Notes: generated from the letters alone by a model not told the origin. A DNA stretch of 64,000 nucleotides from Pedobacter sp. MC2016-15 (GCF_026239695.1 NZ_JAPIVS010000004.1:310001-374000), one strand, 5' to 3'; shown: positions 16,078 through 23,796, counted from the stretch's first letter. Numbers and translations are program-made.

Positions 16078-16417
16078 GTTGTTTTTTTATTTGCTGTTAT
16101 TTATACAGGTTTATGCTCAACTGCGTCAGTAGCCTTGAGTATTATTGTCTGTTTTGATACGGCAAATTTGCGCTGGATCGTCGGGAACTAATTTCAGGAG
16201 AAGTTCAGAAACTATCGTAATAAGTTCATCTGCTGAGGGTCTAGGTTTTTGAACCTTTTTTGCGAGAATACTGAAATCTTCGTAATACATTTTGAAAAGG
16301 GATTACAATCTAGGATACCATAATAATATGGGGTTTACAGGTATTTGGTTAGTAATGCACTAAGAATAAGGATTGCTATAACAACCCTTATTACACTACA
16401 TTTTGTAAGAACACTCT
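16078..16417. other. 340-base gap containing one small ORF
   Basis: Apart from the 54-codon ORF at 16126-16290, I see only AT-rich sequence with no strong hairpin, promoter or repeat. Confidence 0.4.
16126..16290 (-). CDS. Possible 54-residue small protein
   Basis: An ATG-started ORF too short for standard gene-finding cut-offs. It reads MYYEDFSILAKKVQKP at the start, followed by an amphipathic helix-like DELITIVSELLLKLVPDD, and ends in a polar tail. The composition is protein-like with no rare-codon clusters, but there is no recognised domain, promoter or ribosome-binding site. It lies between two oxidoreductase genes on the same strand. Confidence 0.4.
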   Translation of the reverse strand: MYYEDFSILAKKVQKPRPSADELITIVSELLLKLVPDDPAQICRIKTDNNTQGY

Positions 16418-17311
16418 TTAAGCATTGTATGTGGGCAGGTAAACTTCAGTTACAAATTCTTCTGCTGTTGTTGGCGTGGTACTTGAATCATTTCTCTTTT
16501 GATAATTCATGAAACCTGTTTTAATCGAGGTTCCCATTTCTATGAGATTATCTACGAAATCTTCTGAAAATCCATTTTTAAGAAATGCTTGACGGGCCTG
16601 CTCTACGGGAAGCTGTACATATGCCAGATCAGCTTTACCAATAGCTGCACCAATGATGTTGGTAACTTGGCGAAGTGTATAATCTCGTGGACCCATAACC
16701 GCTTGAACTGATTTGCCTTTGAAGTTAGCATTTGAAAGATACCCAGCTGCAACATGAGCGACATCCCGGGTAGCTACCATGGGTATAGCGTGATCACCAT
16801 CTGCTGCGGTTCCATTGATCCCCATATTTTTTACAAGTCCTATTGTTCGAAGGAAATTTTCCATAAAATAGGCTGAACGAAGATGGAGGATATTTACATC
16901 ACTCAGCTGATTGAGCCTAACTTCCTGTTCGCCTGTTCCTGCCATTATACCAGTTCCTTCATGCATTTGCGCGCCCAGGCTGCTCATATTTACAATATAC
17001 CTGATGCCTGAATTTTGAATTGCTTCGATCAAGTTGCCGGTAACCTGTCTTTGGTATACTCTAGTATTTTCTGCCTGTACATTATCTGGCATAAGAATAA
17101 ATGCACTGTCAGCATCTTTAAAAGCATGGGCCAAGGTATCGACATCTGTGATGTCAGCTTTAATAATTGTTGCTCCGAGACCGCGGTATTTGTCTAATTT
17201 TTCTGTGTTTCTAGCAATTAATGTTACAAGATGACCTTGGTTTAAAAGGATTTCTGATATTTTACTGCCCACAGTTCCAGTGGAACCCAGTACTACTATT
17301 TTCTTTTTCAT
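16418..17311 (-). CDS. NmrA-like NAD(P)-binding protein (atypical SDR)
   Basis: A 297-residue Rossmann protein. The N-terminal IVVLGSTGTVGSKISEILL carries the GxxGxxG nucleotide site. VNMSSLGAQMHEGTG lies where SDR enzymes keep the active site, but the YxxxK pair is absent, as expected for NmrA/HSCARG-like redox sensors or quinone reductases. It ends an apparent three-gene unit on the minus strand (AraC regulator, alcohol dehydrogenase-like reductase, this gene) with gaps of about 20 to 60 bases. Action on quinones or aldehydes is an inference. Confidence 0.88.
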   Translation of the reverse strand: MKKKIVVLGSTGTVGSKISEILLNQGHLVTLIARNTEKLDKYRGLGATIIKADITDVDTLAHAFKDADSAFILMPDNVQAENTRVYQRQVTGNLIEAIQNSGIRYIVNMSSLGAQMHEGTGIMAGTGEQEVRLNQLSDVNILHLRSAYFMENFLRTIGLVKNMGINGTAADGDHAIPMVATRDVAHVAAGYLSNANFKGKSVQAVMGPRDYTLRQVTNIIGAAIGKADLAYVQLPVEQARQAFLKNGFSEDFVDNLIEMGTSIKTGFMNYQKRNDSSTTPTTAEEFVTEVYLPTYNA

Positions 17312-17335
17312 GATGATATTAATATTGATAAATTT

Positions 17336-18274
17336 TTAAGATAATTTGATTGCTACCTTGCCAACAACACCACCTTTTTCGGCGTAATCATAGGCTTCTA
17401 CAGACTGGGTAAAGGGGAAGATCTTATTGATTTCAATTTGTAAGCCTTTATCTATCGCATTCTGAAGCACTCCTATGTTTTTTGAAGATGGTGCAGACAG
17501 AATAACAACATGCTTTTTACCTGTAAAGAAGTTTTTGAAAAGCGAGATAGGGATCTCAATAGGCTTTGGCGTAGGGTTTAAGAAGATGGATTTTCTCTTC
17601 ATGATCTTCCTGGCATTTTCGTATCCCATTTTGCCTGAGAGATCAATGATTATATCATAAGATTTATTTCCTGACAATACGTTCTCTAAAGTATAATCTA
17701 TGACAGTGGTTGCACCCCATCTGGTAGCAAACTCGACAGCTTTGGTACTCGCAACAGCTGTTATCGCTCCTCCTTTTTGCTTCAATAATTGAAGCAGAAA
17801 CATACCAAGTCCACCCGTTGCGCCATTCACCAGAATCTCGGTGTTGGTATTGATATCTCCCATTTTCTCGATCATCGTGACGGCAGCGGCGCCAACAATC
17901 GGGATAGAAGCTGCCTGAGCAGAACTAATAGTAGCAGGCTTTTTCCAAACAGAGATTGACGGCACTGCAACAAACTCTGCTAATGCTCCTTCTTTCATCG
18001 GGTTTTTCACCACACCGAATACTTCGTCGCCTTTTTTAAAATTCGAGTTTCCAACCTCTTCAATGATTCCTGCAAACTCAACTCCGGTGTGTTTTGGGAA
18101 CTTTGAACCGGACATCAACTTCATTTCGCCCTTCCTGATTTTCCAATCCATTGGATTGATAGAAACGGCACTAACTTTTACTAATACCTGATTTGATTGA
18201 ATTGCAGGTATTGCTTCTGCTACTGTTTGCAAAACAGCTGTGTTTCCAAACTTGTGATATGCTATTGCTTTCAT
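17336..18274 (-). CDS. NAD(P)-dependent alcohol dehydrogenase/quinone reductase (MDR family)
   Basis: A 312-residue medium-chain reductase with the GroES-like N-terminal domain (VKVSAVSINPMDWKIRKGEM, GVEFAGIIEEVG) and a Rossmann domain with VNGATGGLGMFLLQLLKQKG. The structural zinc cysteines are absent, so it belongs to the zinc-free quinone oxidoreductase branch. The ATG at 18274 (MKAIAYHKFGN) is preferred over one nine codons upstream because the family starts with this strand. It lies between an AraC-type regulator and an NmrA-like gene, a layout typical of small stress-inducible redox units. Confidence 0.9.
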   Translation of the reverse strand: MKAIAYHKFGNTAVLQTVAEAIPAIQSNQVLVKVSAVSINPMDWKIRKGEMKLMSGSKFPKHTGVEFAGIIEEVGNSNFKKGDEVFGVVKNPMKEGALAEFVAVPSISVWKKPATISSAQAASIPIVGAAAVTMIEKMGDINTNTEILVNGATGGLGMFLLQLLKQKGGAITAVASTKAVEFATRWGATTVIDYTLENVLSGNKSYDIIIDLSGKMGYENARKIMKRKSIFLNPTPKPIEIPISLFKNFFTGKKHVVILSAPSSKNIGVLQNAIDKGLQIEINKIFPFTQSVEAYDYAEKGGVVGKVAIKLS

Positions 18275-18318
18275 TTTGCTATCTTTTAATTGATAGCTCA
18301 AATTTGAGAATAGCGGTG

Positions 18319-19041
18319 TTAGTAAACTTGTATCAGATCACTGTTATACTTTAAAGCTTTTGGTGGCATACCAAACATCTCATTCATGTACTTGTTCAAT
18401 TGTGGCAAGTCATAGAAACCTGTGCCATAGGCAATATCTGTGAGACTTCTGTCTTTTTCTGAAAGGGTGGTGAAAATCGCGTGACGAAGTCTTGTCCACA
18501 ATAAATATTTGGACAAACTACTACCCGTTTGTTGTTTAAACAATGCTGTCAGACGGGAAGGGGAGAGGAAAACGAGGTCAGCAAAGGTTTGCGGCGTAAT
18601 ATCCTGCCGAAAGGAATTAAGAGATATGTATTCAATAATTTTTGCTACACGCTCATCATATTGCACAGTAGGTAGTTGTGATACTAAAGCACCAATGATA
18701 GTGTGAATATCAAACGTGTCATTAATGGTCTCAAAAAATATATTTGCTTCAGCGGGGTTATAAAATACTATAGTATCCTGGTCATTGTTAAACCTCTTTG
18801 CGAGTTCTAAACCAACTTTGGAATAAGGTTCTACATTAAGGATATTCAATGTTCCTTTTTCAGCAACGCAAAAATGTGGTACATGTGGTTTGATCAAAAA
18901 ACCATGGATACCTTCATTGAGCCTACCTGCAATGGTTGACCTGAAAGGGTTATCCTTTGATATAACAATCTGATAAGCGGAGTGCTGGTGGATTTCTACA
19001 GTTAAGTTGCGGGCTTTAAGGGCAAGAATGAAAGGATTCAT
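18319..19041 (-). CDS. AraC family transcriptional regulator
   Basis: A 240-residue regulator. The N-terminal half is a small cupin-like sensing domain, and the C-terminal half holds two helix-turn-helix units: TPQTFADLVFLSPSRLTALF and SLTDIAYGTGFYDLPQLNKY, followed by FGMPPKAL. It is the first gene of the unit with the two reductases downstream and probably controls it. The inducer is unknown. Confidence 0.9.
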   Translation of the reverse strand: MNPFILALKARNLTVEIHQHSAYQIVISKDNPFRSTIAGRLNEGIHGFLIKPHVPHFCVAEKGTLNILNVEPYSKVGLELAKRFNNDQDTIVFYNPAEANIFFETINDTFDIHTIIGALVSQLPTVQYDERVAKIIEYISLNSFRQDITPQTFADLVFLSPSRLTALFKQQTGSSLSKYLLWTRLRHAIFTTLSEKDRSLTDIAYGTGFYDLPQLNKYMNEMFGMPPKALKYNSDLIQVY

Positions 19042-19140
19042 AGCTGCAGTGTGATCTGATTTGCTGTAAATATACTATAGTTCTAGGCCATCCAGGTTTC
19101 AGCGATACCTAGGTGTTTTATTGAATCCGGAACTGTAAAT

Positions 19141-20175
19141 TTAAAAATAAGTTTTTACTGCAAATTGGAACTGCTCAATAAAGATTCTTTTAAAAATGCT
19201 GATATTGTTTTGCTCATAAAATATTAACATTGCCTTTTTATATTCTACTGAATCAACGGTTCTGAAAGATATTGGGCAATATCGATTAGCAACCAAAATC
19301 GCATTACTAACGATCCGGGCGGTTCTCTTGTTCCCATCATTGAAAGCCTGTATGTAAGATAACAATACGAGGGCTAGCAGTGCCTTTTCAAAAACATTTT
19401 CCTTGTTATTAATCAAATTACACATGTTTTCAAGCGCTTCTCTTATTTGATGTTCATTATCCAGCGGTTTATAATTCGTACCAGTAACGCCCACACGTCT
19501 TTGTCTGATGTTTCGTTCTACTGCAAGGTCTTTAGTTAACAGACTGTGGATATCCTCGATCCGGGTTAATGACAAGGGAACAACATAGTCAGGGTTTTCC
19601 AAAATAAAATTGATAGCCTCCTTGTGATTTAATAGCATAGTAGCATCATCTTTCGGTTTACCAGACGCTGTTTCTTTTTCCTTTAAAAGACGTTCGGTCT
19701 CAAGTAAGGAATAGGTGTTTCCTTCAATCTGTGATGATTTCCAACTTAAGTCAATTGCCAGCCTTTCCATTTCCTTACTGTAAGCGCTGGGAGACATATG
19801 TGAGACATTGGTGTCGAATTCTTGTTGTAGGTTGTTCAAGAAGTCTTTCTCTTCATCTGTGAATAAACTTACTTCCTGAAGGATTTCATTCATTAAAGAG
19901 AAATTGAAGACCTCTATAATTTCGCGATCATCGATTTCTTTTTCAAAGTAAAGATCTATGTTGATTGAGCTGAATAGCCTGCTTGCGGGACTCACCACAT
20001 ATCTTGTTGCTCGCGTCTGACCTTCAGCCAAAATTTGGCCGCGTTGTACTAGGGCCGCCAACCTCCTCTTCATGGTCGCATAAGAACCTTCATTTAGGCT
20101 CTCATATATTTGAACAGAAGAACTTGATGGATTCCGTTCTACATAATCAACTATATCGTTGTCTGAATATTTCAT
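19141..20175 (-). CDS. Fic-domain protein with N-terminal winged helix and Gln in place of catalytic His
   Basis: A 344-residue protein. Residues 1-62 look like a winged helix (IVDYVERNPSSSSVQIYESL, MKRRLAALVQRGQILAEG), which suggests DNA binding. Residues about 140-155 contain the inhibitory S-x-x-x-E-G motif (Ser147 to Gly152). The Fic core reads IQAFNDGNKRTARI (275-288). The usual HxFx(D/N)GN(G/K)R has Gln276 (codon CAG at 19348-19350) where the catalytic His should be, and Lys283 in place of Gly, as in Doc. AMP transfer by the normal mechanism is therefore doubtful. An inverted repeat just upstream fits autoregulation. It might be a regulator derived from a Fic enzyme. Confidence 0.88.
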   Translation of the reverse strand: MKYSDNDIVDYVERNPSSSSVQIYESLNEGSYATMKRRLAALVQRGQILAEGQTRATRYVVSPASRLFSSINIDLYFEKEIDDREIIEVFNFSLMNEILQEVSLFTDEEKDFLNNLQQEFDTNVSHMSPSAYSKEMERLAIDLSWKSSQIEGNTYSLLETERLLKEKETASGKPKDDATMLLNHKEAINFILENPDYVVPLSLTRIEDIHSLLTKDLAVERNIRQRRVGVTGTNYKPLDNEHQIREALENMCNLINNKENVFEKALLALVLLSYIQAFNDGNKRTARIVSNAILVANRYCPISFRTVDSVEYKKAMLIFYEQNNISIFKRIFIEQFQFAVKTYF

Positions 20176-20537
20176 TTATGGATCATGTTAAGTTAATTTA
20201 CAGATCAAATTTAATGTAAAATGAGCTGTAAGTGATGTAATATTGATCTGTAAATTGTTGTCAAATCAAAATTTACTGACTCTTTTCAAATATAAATAAT
20301 TTCTTTAATGTTTAAATAAGTCATTATGATTAAATATATATTCGAGTTTAAGATTAAACGTAATTTTATGTTAACTAGTGCATCTGTTTTATATCACCTA
20401 TAAAAACTTGGACGAAGAATACAATTCACTTCAGAATGAGCAAAAAGTTTGGGATTACTACATGGAGATAGTCAATAAGTATTTGTAAGTATGCCCAACA
20501 CAAATTTTATATCTTAGGGCTTTAATACTTTCATCAC
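20176..20537. other. Regulatory gap between the Fic gene and the Crp-like gene
   Basis: The left part holds the inverted repeat and promoter of the Fic gene. The right part has a 36-codon frame from a GTG at 20378 to a stop at 20488, rich in Glu, Asn and Tyr (ending YYMEIVNKYL), which could be the tail of a decayed gene or a very small ORF. I see no clear promoter for the gene at 20538. Confidence 0.4.
20195..20256. promoter_or_regulatory. Inverted repeat and -7 box upstream of the winged-helix Fic gene
   Basis: Perfect 14-base arms AATTTACAGATCAA (20195-20208) and TTGATCTGTAAATT (20243-20256), with a third CTGTAA between them (20226-20231). On the minus strand a full -7 match TAAATTTG (20206-20213) overlaps the proximal arm. 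Binding there would block the promoter, so autorepression by the gene's own winged helix is plausible. Confidence 0.65.
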
Positions 20538-21104
20538 ATGAGTCCTCAGGATATATTAAAGCAGCATCTGGCCAAAACCGTTACTCTGACAGATGAAGAG
20601 TTTGATTATTTCTTTTCTCATTTTAAACCCCAATCTTATAAAAAAGGACAAACTATTATCAGTGTGGGTGATAAAGTGGATAGTGAATATTTTGTACTGA
20701 ATGGCTGCCTGAAAACTTTCTATGTAAATGATGATCAGAAGATGTTTATCCTTCAGTTTGCCATGTCTACCTGGTGGGCTTCTGACTATAATGCAATATA
20801 CGGTGGGGTAGACGCCACTGTTAACCTCGACTGCATTACAGATTCAGAAGTGCTATGTCTTTCCAGTGAGGATAGAGAAAGGCTTTGCTCTGAAATTTAT
20901 GCATTGGAGTATTTTTTCCGCTGGCGCTCCAACAGAGGGTACGTAGCCTCTCAGAAAAGGCTCTTGTCGTTTATGAATAATGATGCCAAATATCGTTATG
21001 AAGAACTGCTGAAAATGTATCCCTTGCTGTACAATGTAGTTCCCAAACATCTGATCGCAGCCTATCTTGGCGTATCGCGGGAGACGTTGAGTCGCCTGTA
21101 CTAA
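20538..21104 (+). CDS. Crp/Fnr family transcriptional regulator
   Basis: A 188-residue regulator. The N-terminal part is a cyclic-nucleotide-binding-like beta barrel (FKPQSYKKGQTIISVGDKVD, FVLNGCLKTFYV, DSEVLCLSSEDRERL), followed by a dimer helix and a short helix-turn-helix at the end (VVPKHLIAAYLGVSRETLSRLY). It lacks the cAMP-contact motif of true CRP, as is usual for Bacteroidota members. The C-terminus stops right after the recognition helix and is slightly short. CRP-type boxes (TGTGA-N6-TCACA) lie about 1.1 kb away in front of the PfpI/monooxygenase unit, which it may control. Confidence 0.88.
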   Translation: MSPQDILKQHLAKTVTLTDEEFDYFFSHFKPQSYKKGQTIISVGDKVDSEYFVLNGCLKTFYVNDDQKMFILQFAMSTWWASDYNAIYGGVDATVNLDCITDSEVLCLSSEDRERLCSEIYALEYFFRWRSNRGYVASQKRLLSFMNNDAKYRYEELLKMYPLLYNVVPKHLIAAYLGVSRETLSRLY

Positions 21105-21109
21105 GAAGT

Positions 21110-21147
21110 AATGCCCCAATAGCATCTATCAGGGCATTCCATTTTTT
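21110..21147. terminator. Terminator after the Crp-like gene
   Basis: The stem AATGCCC (21110-21116) with GGGCATT (21132-21138) is followed by CCATTTTTT. It lies five bases after the plus-strand stop and overlaps the last codon of the converging PfpI gene. Confidence 0.7.
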
Positions 21148-21814
21148 AGTCTTCTAAAAACTTGATCATTTTTTCAGCAACTCCTTTTGCTGAAGCCGGA
21201 TTTTGACCGGTTATCAGATTGCCGTCAATGATACTGTGAGCTGACCACGGTTCTGCTTCATGGAATTTAGCGCCTTGGTTTGTCAATGCACTTTGCAGAA
21301 GGAATGGTACGTCAGCAGCAGCGTAGTTATTCTCCTCCTCATTAGTAAATGAAGTAATGTTTTTGCCCTCTAACAGGAAGGTACCATCACTCAGTTTTAC
21401 ATTGAGCAGCGAAACCGGACCGTGACATACTGCGCCAACGGCATCCTGACGTTCGTAAGCTTCTTTAATCACTTTTTTAAGCAATTCATTTTCCGGCATA
21501 TCCACCATGGGTGCCAATCCGCCGGGAATAAAAATCCCGTCATATGCACTAACATCCACATCAGCCAATTTCTTTGCTTTTTGCATGTCCGCCCAGCCTT
21601 TTCCGGTTAAGAAGGATAAGTTTTGAGGGTCGTCTGCCAGATTTAAAGCATCCAGATAGGGCGTGTCTCCTGTTAAACTGGCAAAATCAATCTGGTAATT
21701 TGCCGCCTCAAATTCTGCATAAGGGTGTGCTACTTCAGGTAAAAAAATCCCTGTTCTTCTGTTGTTCGGACCAATAGCATTGGCATTGGAAACGATGATC
21801 AAAATATTTCTCAT
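21146..21814 (-). CDS. DJ-1/PfpI family class I glutamine amidotransferase-like protein
   Basis: A 222-residue protein of the Hsp31-like branch. The nucleophile elbow is AVCHGPVSLL with the reactive Cys, preceded by DGIFIPGGLAPMVDM and the acidic EAYERQDAV segment. The C-terminal LITGQNPASAKGVAEKMI is typical of the family. Such proteins act as glyoxalase-III-like or deglycase-like stress proteins, but the exact reaction is not evident from the sequence. It is the second gene of a unit with an ABM monooxygenase (12-base gap), presumably induced by electrophile stress. Confidence 0.9.
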   Translation of the reverse strand: MRNILIIVSNANAIGPNNRRTGIFLPEVAHPYAEFEAANYQIDFASLTGDTPYLDALNLADDPQNLSFLTGKGWADMQKAKKLADVDVSAYDGIFIPGGLAPMVDMPENELLKKVIKEAYERQDAVGAVCHGPVSLLNVKLSDGTFLLEGKNITSFTNEEENNYAAADVPFLLQSALTNQGAKFHEAEPWSAHSIIDGNLITGQNPASAKGVAEKMIKFLED

Positions 21815-21826
21815 GATATTGAATTT

Positions 21827-22117
21827 TTAAATTAATTGTTTTACAAAGGTTACTTCGCGTACTTCAAGATGTGGAATGATTTTTCCGGCCACTATGGTTT
21901 GATAGTGAACTGAATTTTTGTGGGCATCCAGCGCTTCCTCGTCCGCATAGCGCTCGTGTAGGATGAGTTCGTTAGCGTCTGTTTCTGATTGATAGATCGC
22001 ATAATAAAGGTTTCCTTTTTCTTTCTTTGTTTCTGCTGCCAGCTCTGACAGTAAACTAAGGACGCCTGCTGTTTCTGTTTCTTTGATTTTCCATTTTACA
22101 ATAAGTTCTTTTTGCAT
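21827..22117 (-). CDS. Putative quinol monooxygenase (ABM domain)
   Basis: A 96-residue dimeric ferredoxin-like protein of the YgiN/ABM type. Signature blocks are LLSELAAETKKEKGNLYYAIYQS and the C-terminal HKNSVHYQTIVAGKIIPHL. Members oxidise quinols or related compounds without cofactor. It is the first gene of the unit with PfpI and is preceded by two CRP-type boxes, suggesting regulation by the Crp-like protein encoded at 20538. Confidence 0.88.
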   Translation of the reverse strand: MQKELIVKWKIKETETAGVLSLLSELAAETKKEKGNLYYAIYQSETDANELILHERYADEEALDAHKNSVHYQTIVAGKIIPHLEVREVTFVKQLI

Positions 22118-22189
22118 AATGTTGGCTATTAAGTGAATGATTCCTGATTGATTACATCACAAAGTTGCCATGAAACAGAGAGAATTGAC

Positions 22190-22242
22190 CGTGACCTACA
22201 TCACATTTGAAATAGGCTGGTGATTATGTGAGGTACATCACA
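22190..22242. promoter_or_regulatory. Two CRP-type boxes upstream of the monooxygenase/PfpI unit
   Basis: TGTGA-GGTACA-TCACA (22227-22242) is a perfect TGTGA-N6-TCACA site. CGTGA-CCTACA-TCACA (22190-22205) has one mismatch. A third half-site TACATCACA occurs at 22153-22161. Site centres are about 37 bases apart. The consensus is that of the enterobacterial CRP family; use by the local Crp-like protein is inferred. Confidence 0.6.
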
Positions 22243-22259
22243 TTTAGAATACAGATCAC

Positions 22260-22838
22260 CTAGCGTCTGATTGCTGATGGTACGCCCTGCAGGGCAGCAG
22301 CACTTACGATTTCAATGATCCGCTTTTTGCGGGTTTTATCAGTCTTGCTAAATTTGAGCCATTGCAGGATTGATTTTTTAACAGATTTACTCAAGTTAGA
22401 ATAATACTCCAGAGTGCCGGATTGCTGCTCAAATGCCAACTTCAGGTCTGCAGGGAGAACAAGAGCATCGATGTCGTCCAGGAAATTCCATGAACCGTTT
22501 TCTTTACCAATGTTGATAGCAGTTAAGCCTGCAGGCATCATCTGCTGTGTTTCGATCAGATTTGCAACTTTTGCTTTATTGATCTCTGACCATGTACTTA
22601 AAGCTTTGCGCTTACAAAAGAATTGGATAAACTTTTCATCATCAAGAGGTTTTCGCCTGCTATCTACCCAGCCAAAACACAGCGCCTCATCCACTGCGGC
22701 ACTCCAGGTAAAGTTGTGTTTGTCAGATTTCTTCTTATAGAATTTCAGCCATACATTAGCTGAGGAGAGATGATTCTTCATCAACCACGCTCTCCATTCT
22801 GCCTGACTAGCCGGTGAAATTATTTCTGTATCATGCAT
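22260..22838 (-). CDS. YdeI/OmpD-associated family protein
   Basis: A 192-residue cytoplasmic protein. WRAWLMKNHLSSANVWLKFYKKKSD, VDEALCFGWVDSRRKPLD and FFCKRKALSTWSEINKAKV form the YdeI core. The C-terminal YYSNLSKSVKKSILQWLKFSKT...RKKRI is the second conserved block. The family is linked to bacteriocin tolerance and stress in enterobacteria, but its biochemistry is unknown. The ATG at 22838 is preferred to a TTG three codons upstream. Confidence 0.9.
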   Translation of the reverse strand: MHDTEIISPASQAEWRAWLMKNHLSSANVWLKFYKKKSDKHNFTWSAAVDEALCFGWVDSRRKPLDDEKFIQFFCKRKALSTWSEINKAKVANLIETQQMMPAGLTAINIGKENGSWNFLDDIDALVLPADLKLAFEQQSGTLEYYSNLSKSVKKSILQWLKFSKTDKTRKKRIIEIVSAAALQGVPSAIRR

Positions 22839-22850
22839 CGTTATCAAGAC

Positions 22851-22880
22851 TTGTTTTTTATCGTCAGTTTTATATATTTG
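22851..22880 (+). promoter_or_regulatory. Promoter of the 42-residue membrane protein gene
   Basis: TTG (22851-22853), 19 bases, then TATATTTG (22873-22880): a full Bacteroidota -33/-7 pair, 36 bases before the ATG at 22916. Confidence 0.7.
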
Positions 22881-22915
22881 TTATACATCCTATAAACGCT
22901 TTAATCTCAACCTTT

Positions 22916-23044
22916 ATGAACTCAATTCTTGCAGCCCTTGGTACACCAGAAATAATGATAGTAGCAATGTTCCTGGCTATTCCGGTATTACTTTATTTTG
23001 TCTTTAAAGGTATTCTTATCATCATAGCGAAGATAAAAGAATAG
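22916..23044 (+). CDS. 42-residue single-pass membrane protein
   Basis: Very small protein with one predicted transmembrane helix (about 13-38, MIVAMFLAIPVLLYFVFKG) and a short basic tail ending KIKE. It has its own full promoter at 22851-22880. The frame is also open upstream of the ATG to 22814, but that would overlap the divergent YdeI gene and the promoter. No family is recognised. Possible roles are a small regulator of a membrane complex or a type I toxin-like peptide, but nothing in the sequence decides this. Confidence 0.65.
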   Translation: MNSILAALGTPEIMIVAMFLAIPVLLYFVFKGILIIIAKIKE

Positions 23045-23086
23045 ATCAATGGCTTCCCTCAGCGAAAGCTTCGGGAAAGCCTTGAT
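23045..23086. terminator. Hairpin between convergent small-protein and DUF1761 genes
   Basis: Arms 23045-23058 (ATCAATGGCTTCCC) and 23073-23086 (GGGAAAGCCTTGAT) pair with two single-base bulges, between converging stop codons. Confidence 0.55.
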
Positions 23087-23089
23087 GAT

Positions 23090-23512
23090 TTAAGCCTTCA
23101 TCAGTACAAGCACCACACAAACAATAGTAATCCCCGTCAGGTGGTATGTGCCGCTGATGATTCCGTAAAGTATTGGATTCGGAATATTAGGGTTGATCGC
23201 AATATTAACCGTATTGGCGACGAGATAACCTATACCTACAATCATTGCAAACTCGATCGCGCTACTGATCGTAGAGATATCCAGCGCGTAGATCAAAACC
23301 GATGTGGCAATGGTAATGACAAATGAACACAACGCAGGACCTACAATAAAAATGGGAGCTGGTTTCTCCGGCAATTGCCCGACTTTACCCAACGACTGGG
23401 CATAGGCTTTTTTAAACAACAAGGTAAACCACAGGCCTCCTAAAAAGAAATACAGTAAAAATGCAATCAGGACACTTGTCCAATTCATTGTTGAGAGATA
23501 ATTGATCATCAT
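23090..23512 (-). CDS. DUF1761 family membrane protein
   Basis: About 140 residues with four predicted membrane helices. The conserved opening MNWTSVLIAFLLYFFLGGLWF, with the tryptophan-containing first loop and the KAYAQSLG segment, identifies DUF1761. Function unknown. The open frame begins at a TTG (23557) that lies inside a palindrome, so one of the ATGs at 23512, 23509 or 23488 is the real start. Confidence 0.85.
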   Translation of the reverse strand: MMINYLSTMNWTSVLIAFLLYFFLGGLWFTLLFKKAYAQSLGKVGQLPEKPAPIFIVGPALCSFVITIATSVLIYALDISTISSAIEFAMIVGIGYLVANTVNIAINPNIPNPILYGIISGTYHLTGITIVCVVLVLMKA

Positions 23513-23549
23513 AATTGTTTTTGATTTGAATTCAAAGATCAATACAACG

Positions 23550-23569
23550 TGTGACAACAGTTTGTCACA
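23550..23569. promoter_or_regulatory. Perfect 8-4-8 palindrome upstream of DUF1761
   Basis: TGTGACAACAGTTTGTCACA: arms TGTGACAA and TTGTCACA with a four-base centre, about 40 bases before the likely start codon. It is an operator candidate. The spacing (TGTGA-N10-TCACA) is not that of CRP, so the regulator is unknown. Confidence 0.45.
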
Positions 23570-23748
23570 GCTCCCGAAGATATATCATTCGTACAAAATA
23601 TCATGACATCTATATATCAGTACATATCTATATAAAGATATTATTATTGAACTCAACTGACCTGATTTTCAATCTTTTCGTCTCTCTAAAAATCCATTAG
23701 TCTCAATTTTACAGGATCAGTCAAAAAAAATACTAGATAAATTTTAAA

Positions 23749-23772
23749 GTCTACTAAATTTGTATACATTTG
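23749..23772 (+). promoter_or_regulatory. GTCTAC-N7-GTATAC dyad and -7 box before the SAM riboswitch
   Basis: The dyad GTCTAC TAAATTT GTATAC (23749-23767) has one mismatch and overlaps the start of a full -7 element TACATTTG (23765-23772). A closely similar dyad lies at 44010-44026 before the other leader ORF. The position over the -7 suggests repression. Confidence 0.55.
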
Positions 23773-23796
23773 TAGCAGCAGATCATATCTGTGTTA

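Noticed and set aside
10683..20175. Genomic island inserted at the tRNA-Met gene
   Set aside because: Two Fic genes and assorted accessory genes follow the tRNA, but no integrase and no repeat of the tRNA 3' end were found in the window.
20378..20488. 36-codon frame ending YYMEIVNKYL before the Crp-like gene
   Set aside because: Only a GTG start and no family match. Could be a gene remnant, but the evidence is insufficient.
22153..22242. Triplicate TACATCACA as a CRISPR-like or tandem repeat
   Set aside because: Units are nine bases with irregular spacing, and two of them are halves of CRP-type dyads, a better explanation.
23550..23569. CRP site upstream of DUF1761
   Set aside because: The half-sites are TGTGA-N10-TCACA, four bases too far apart for the CRP spacing.
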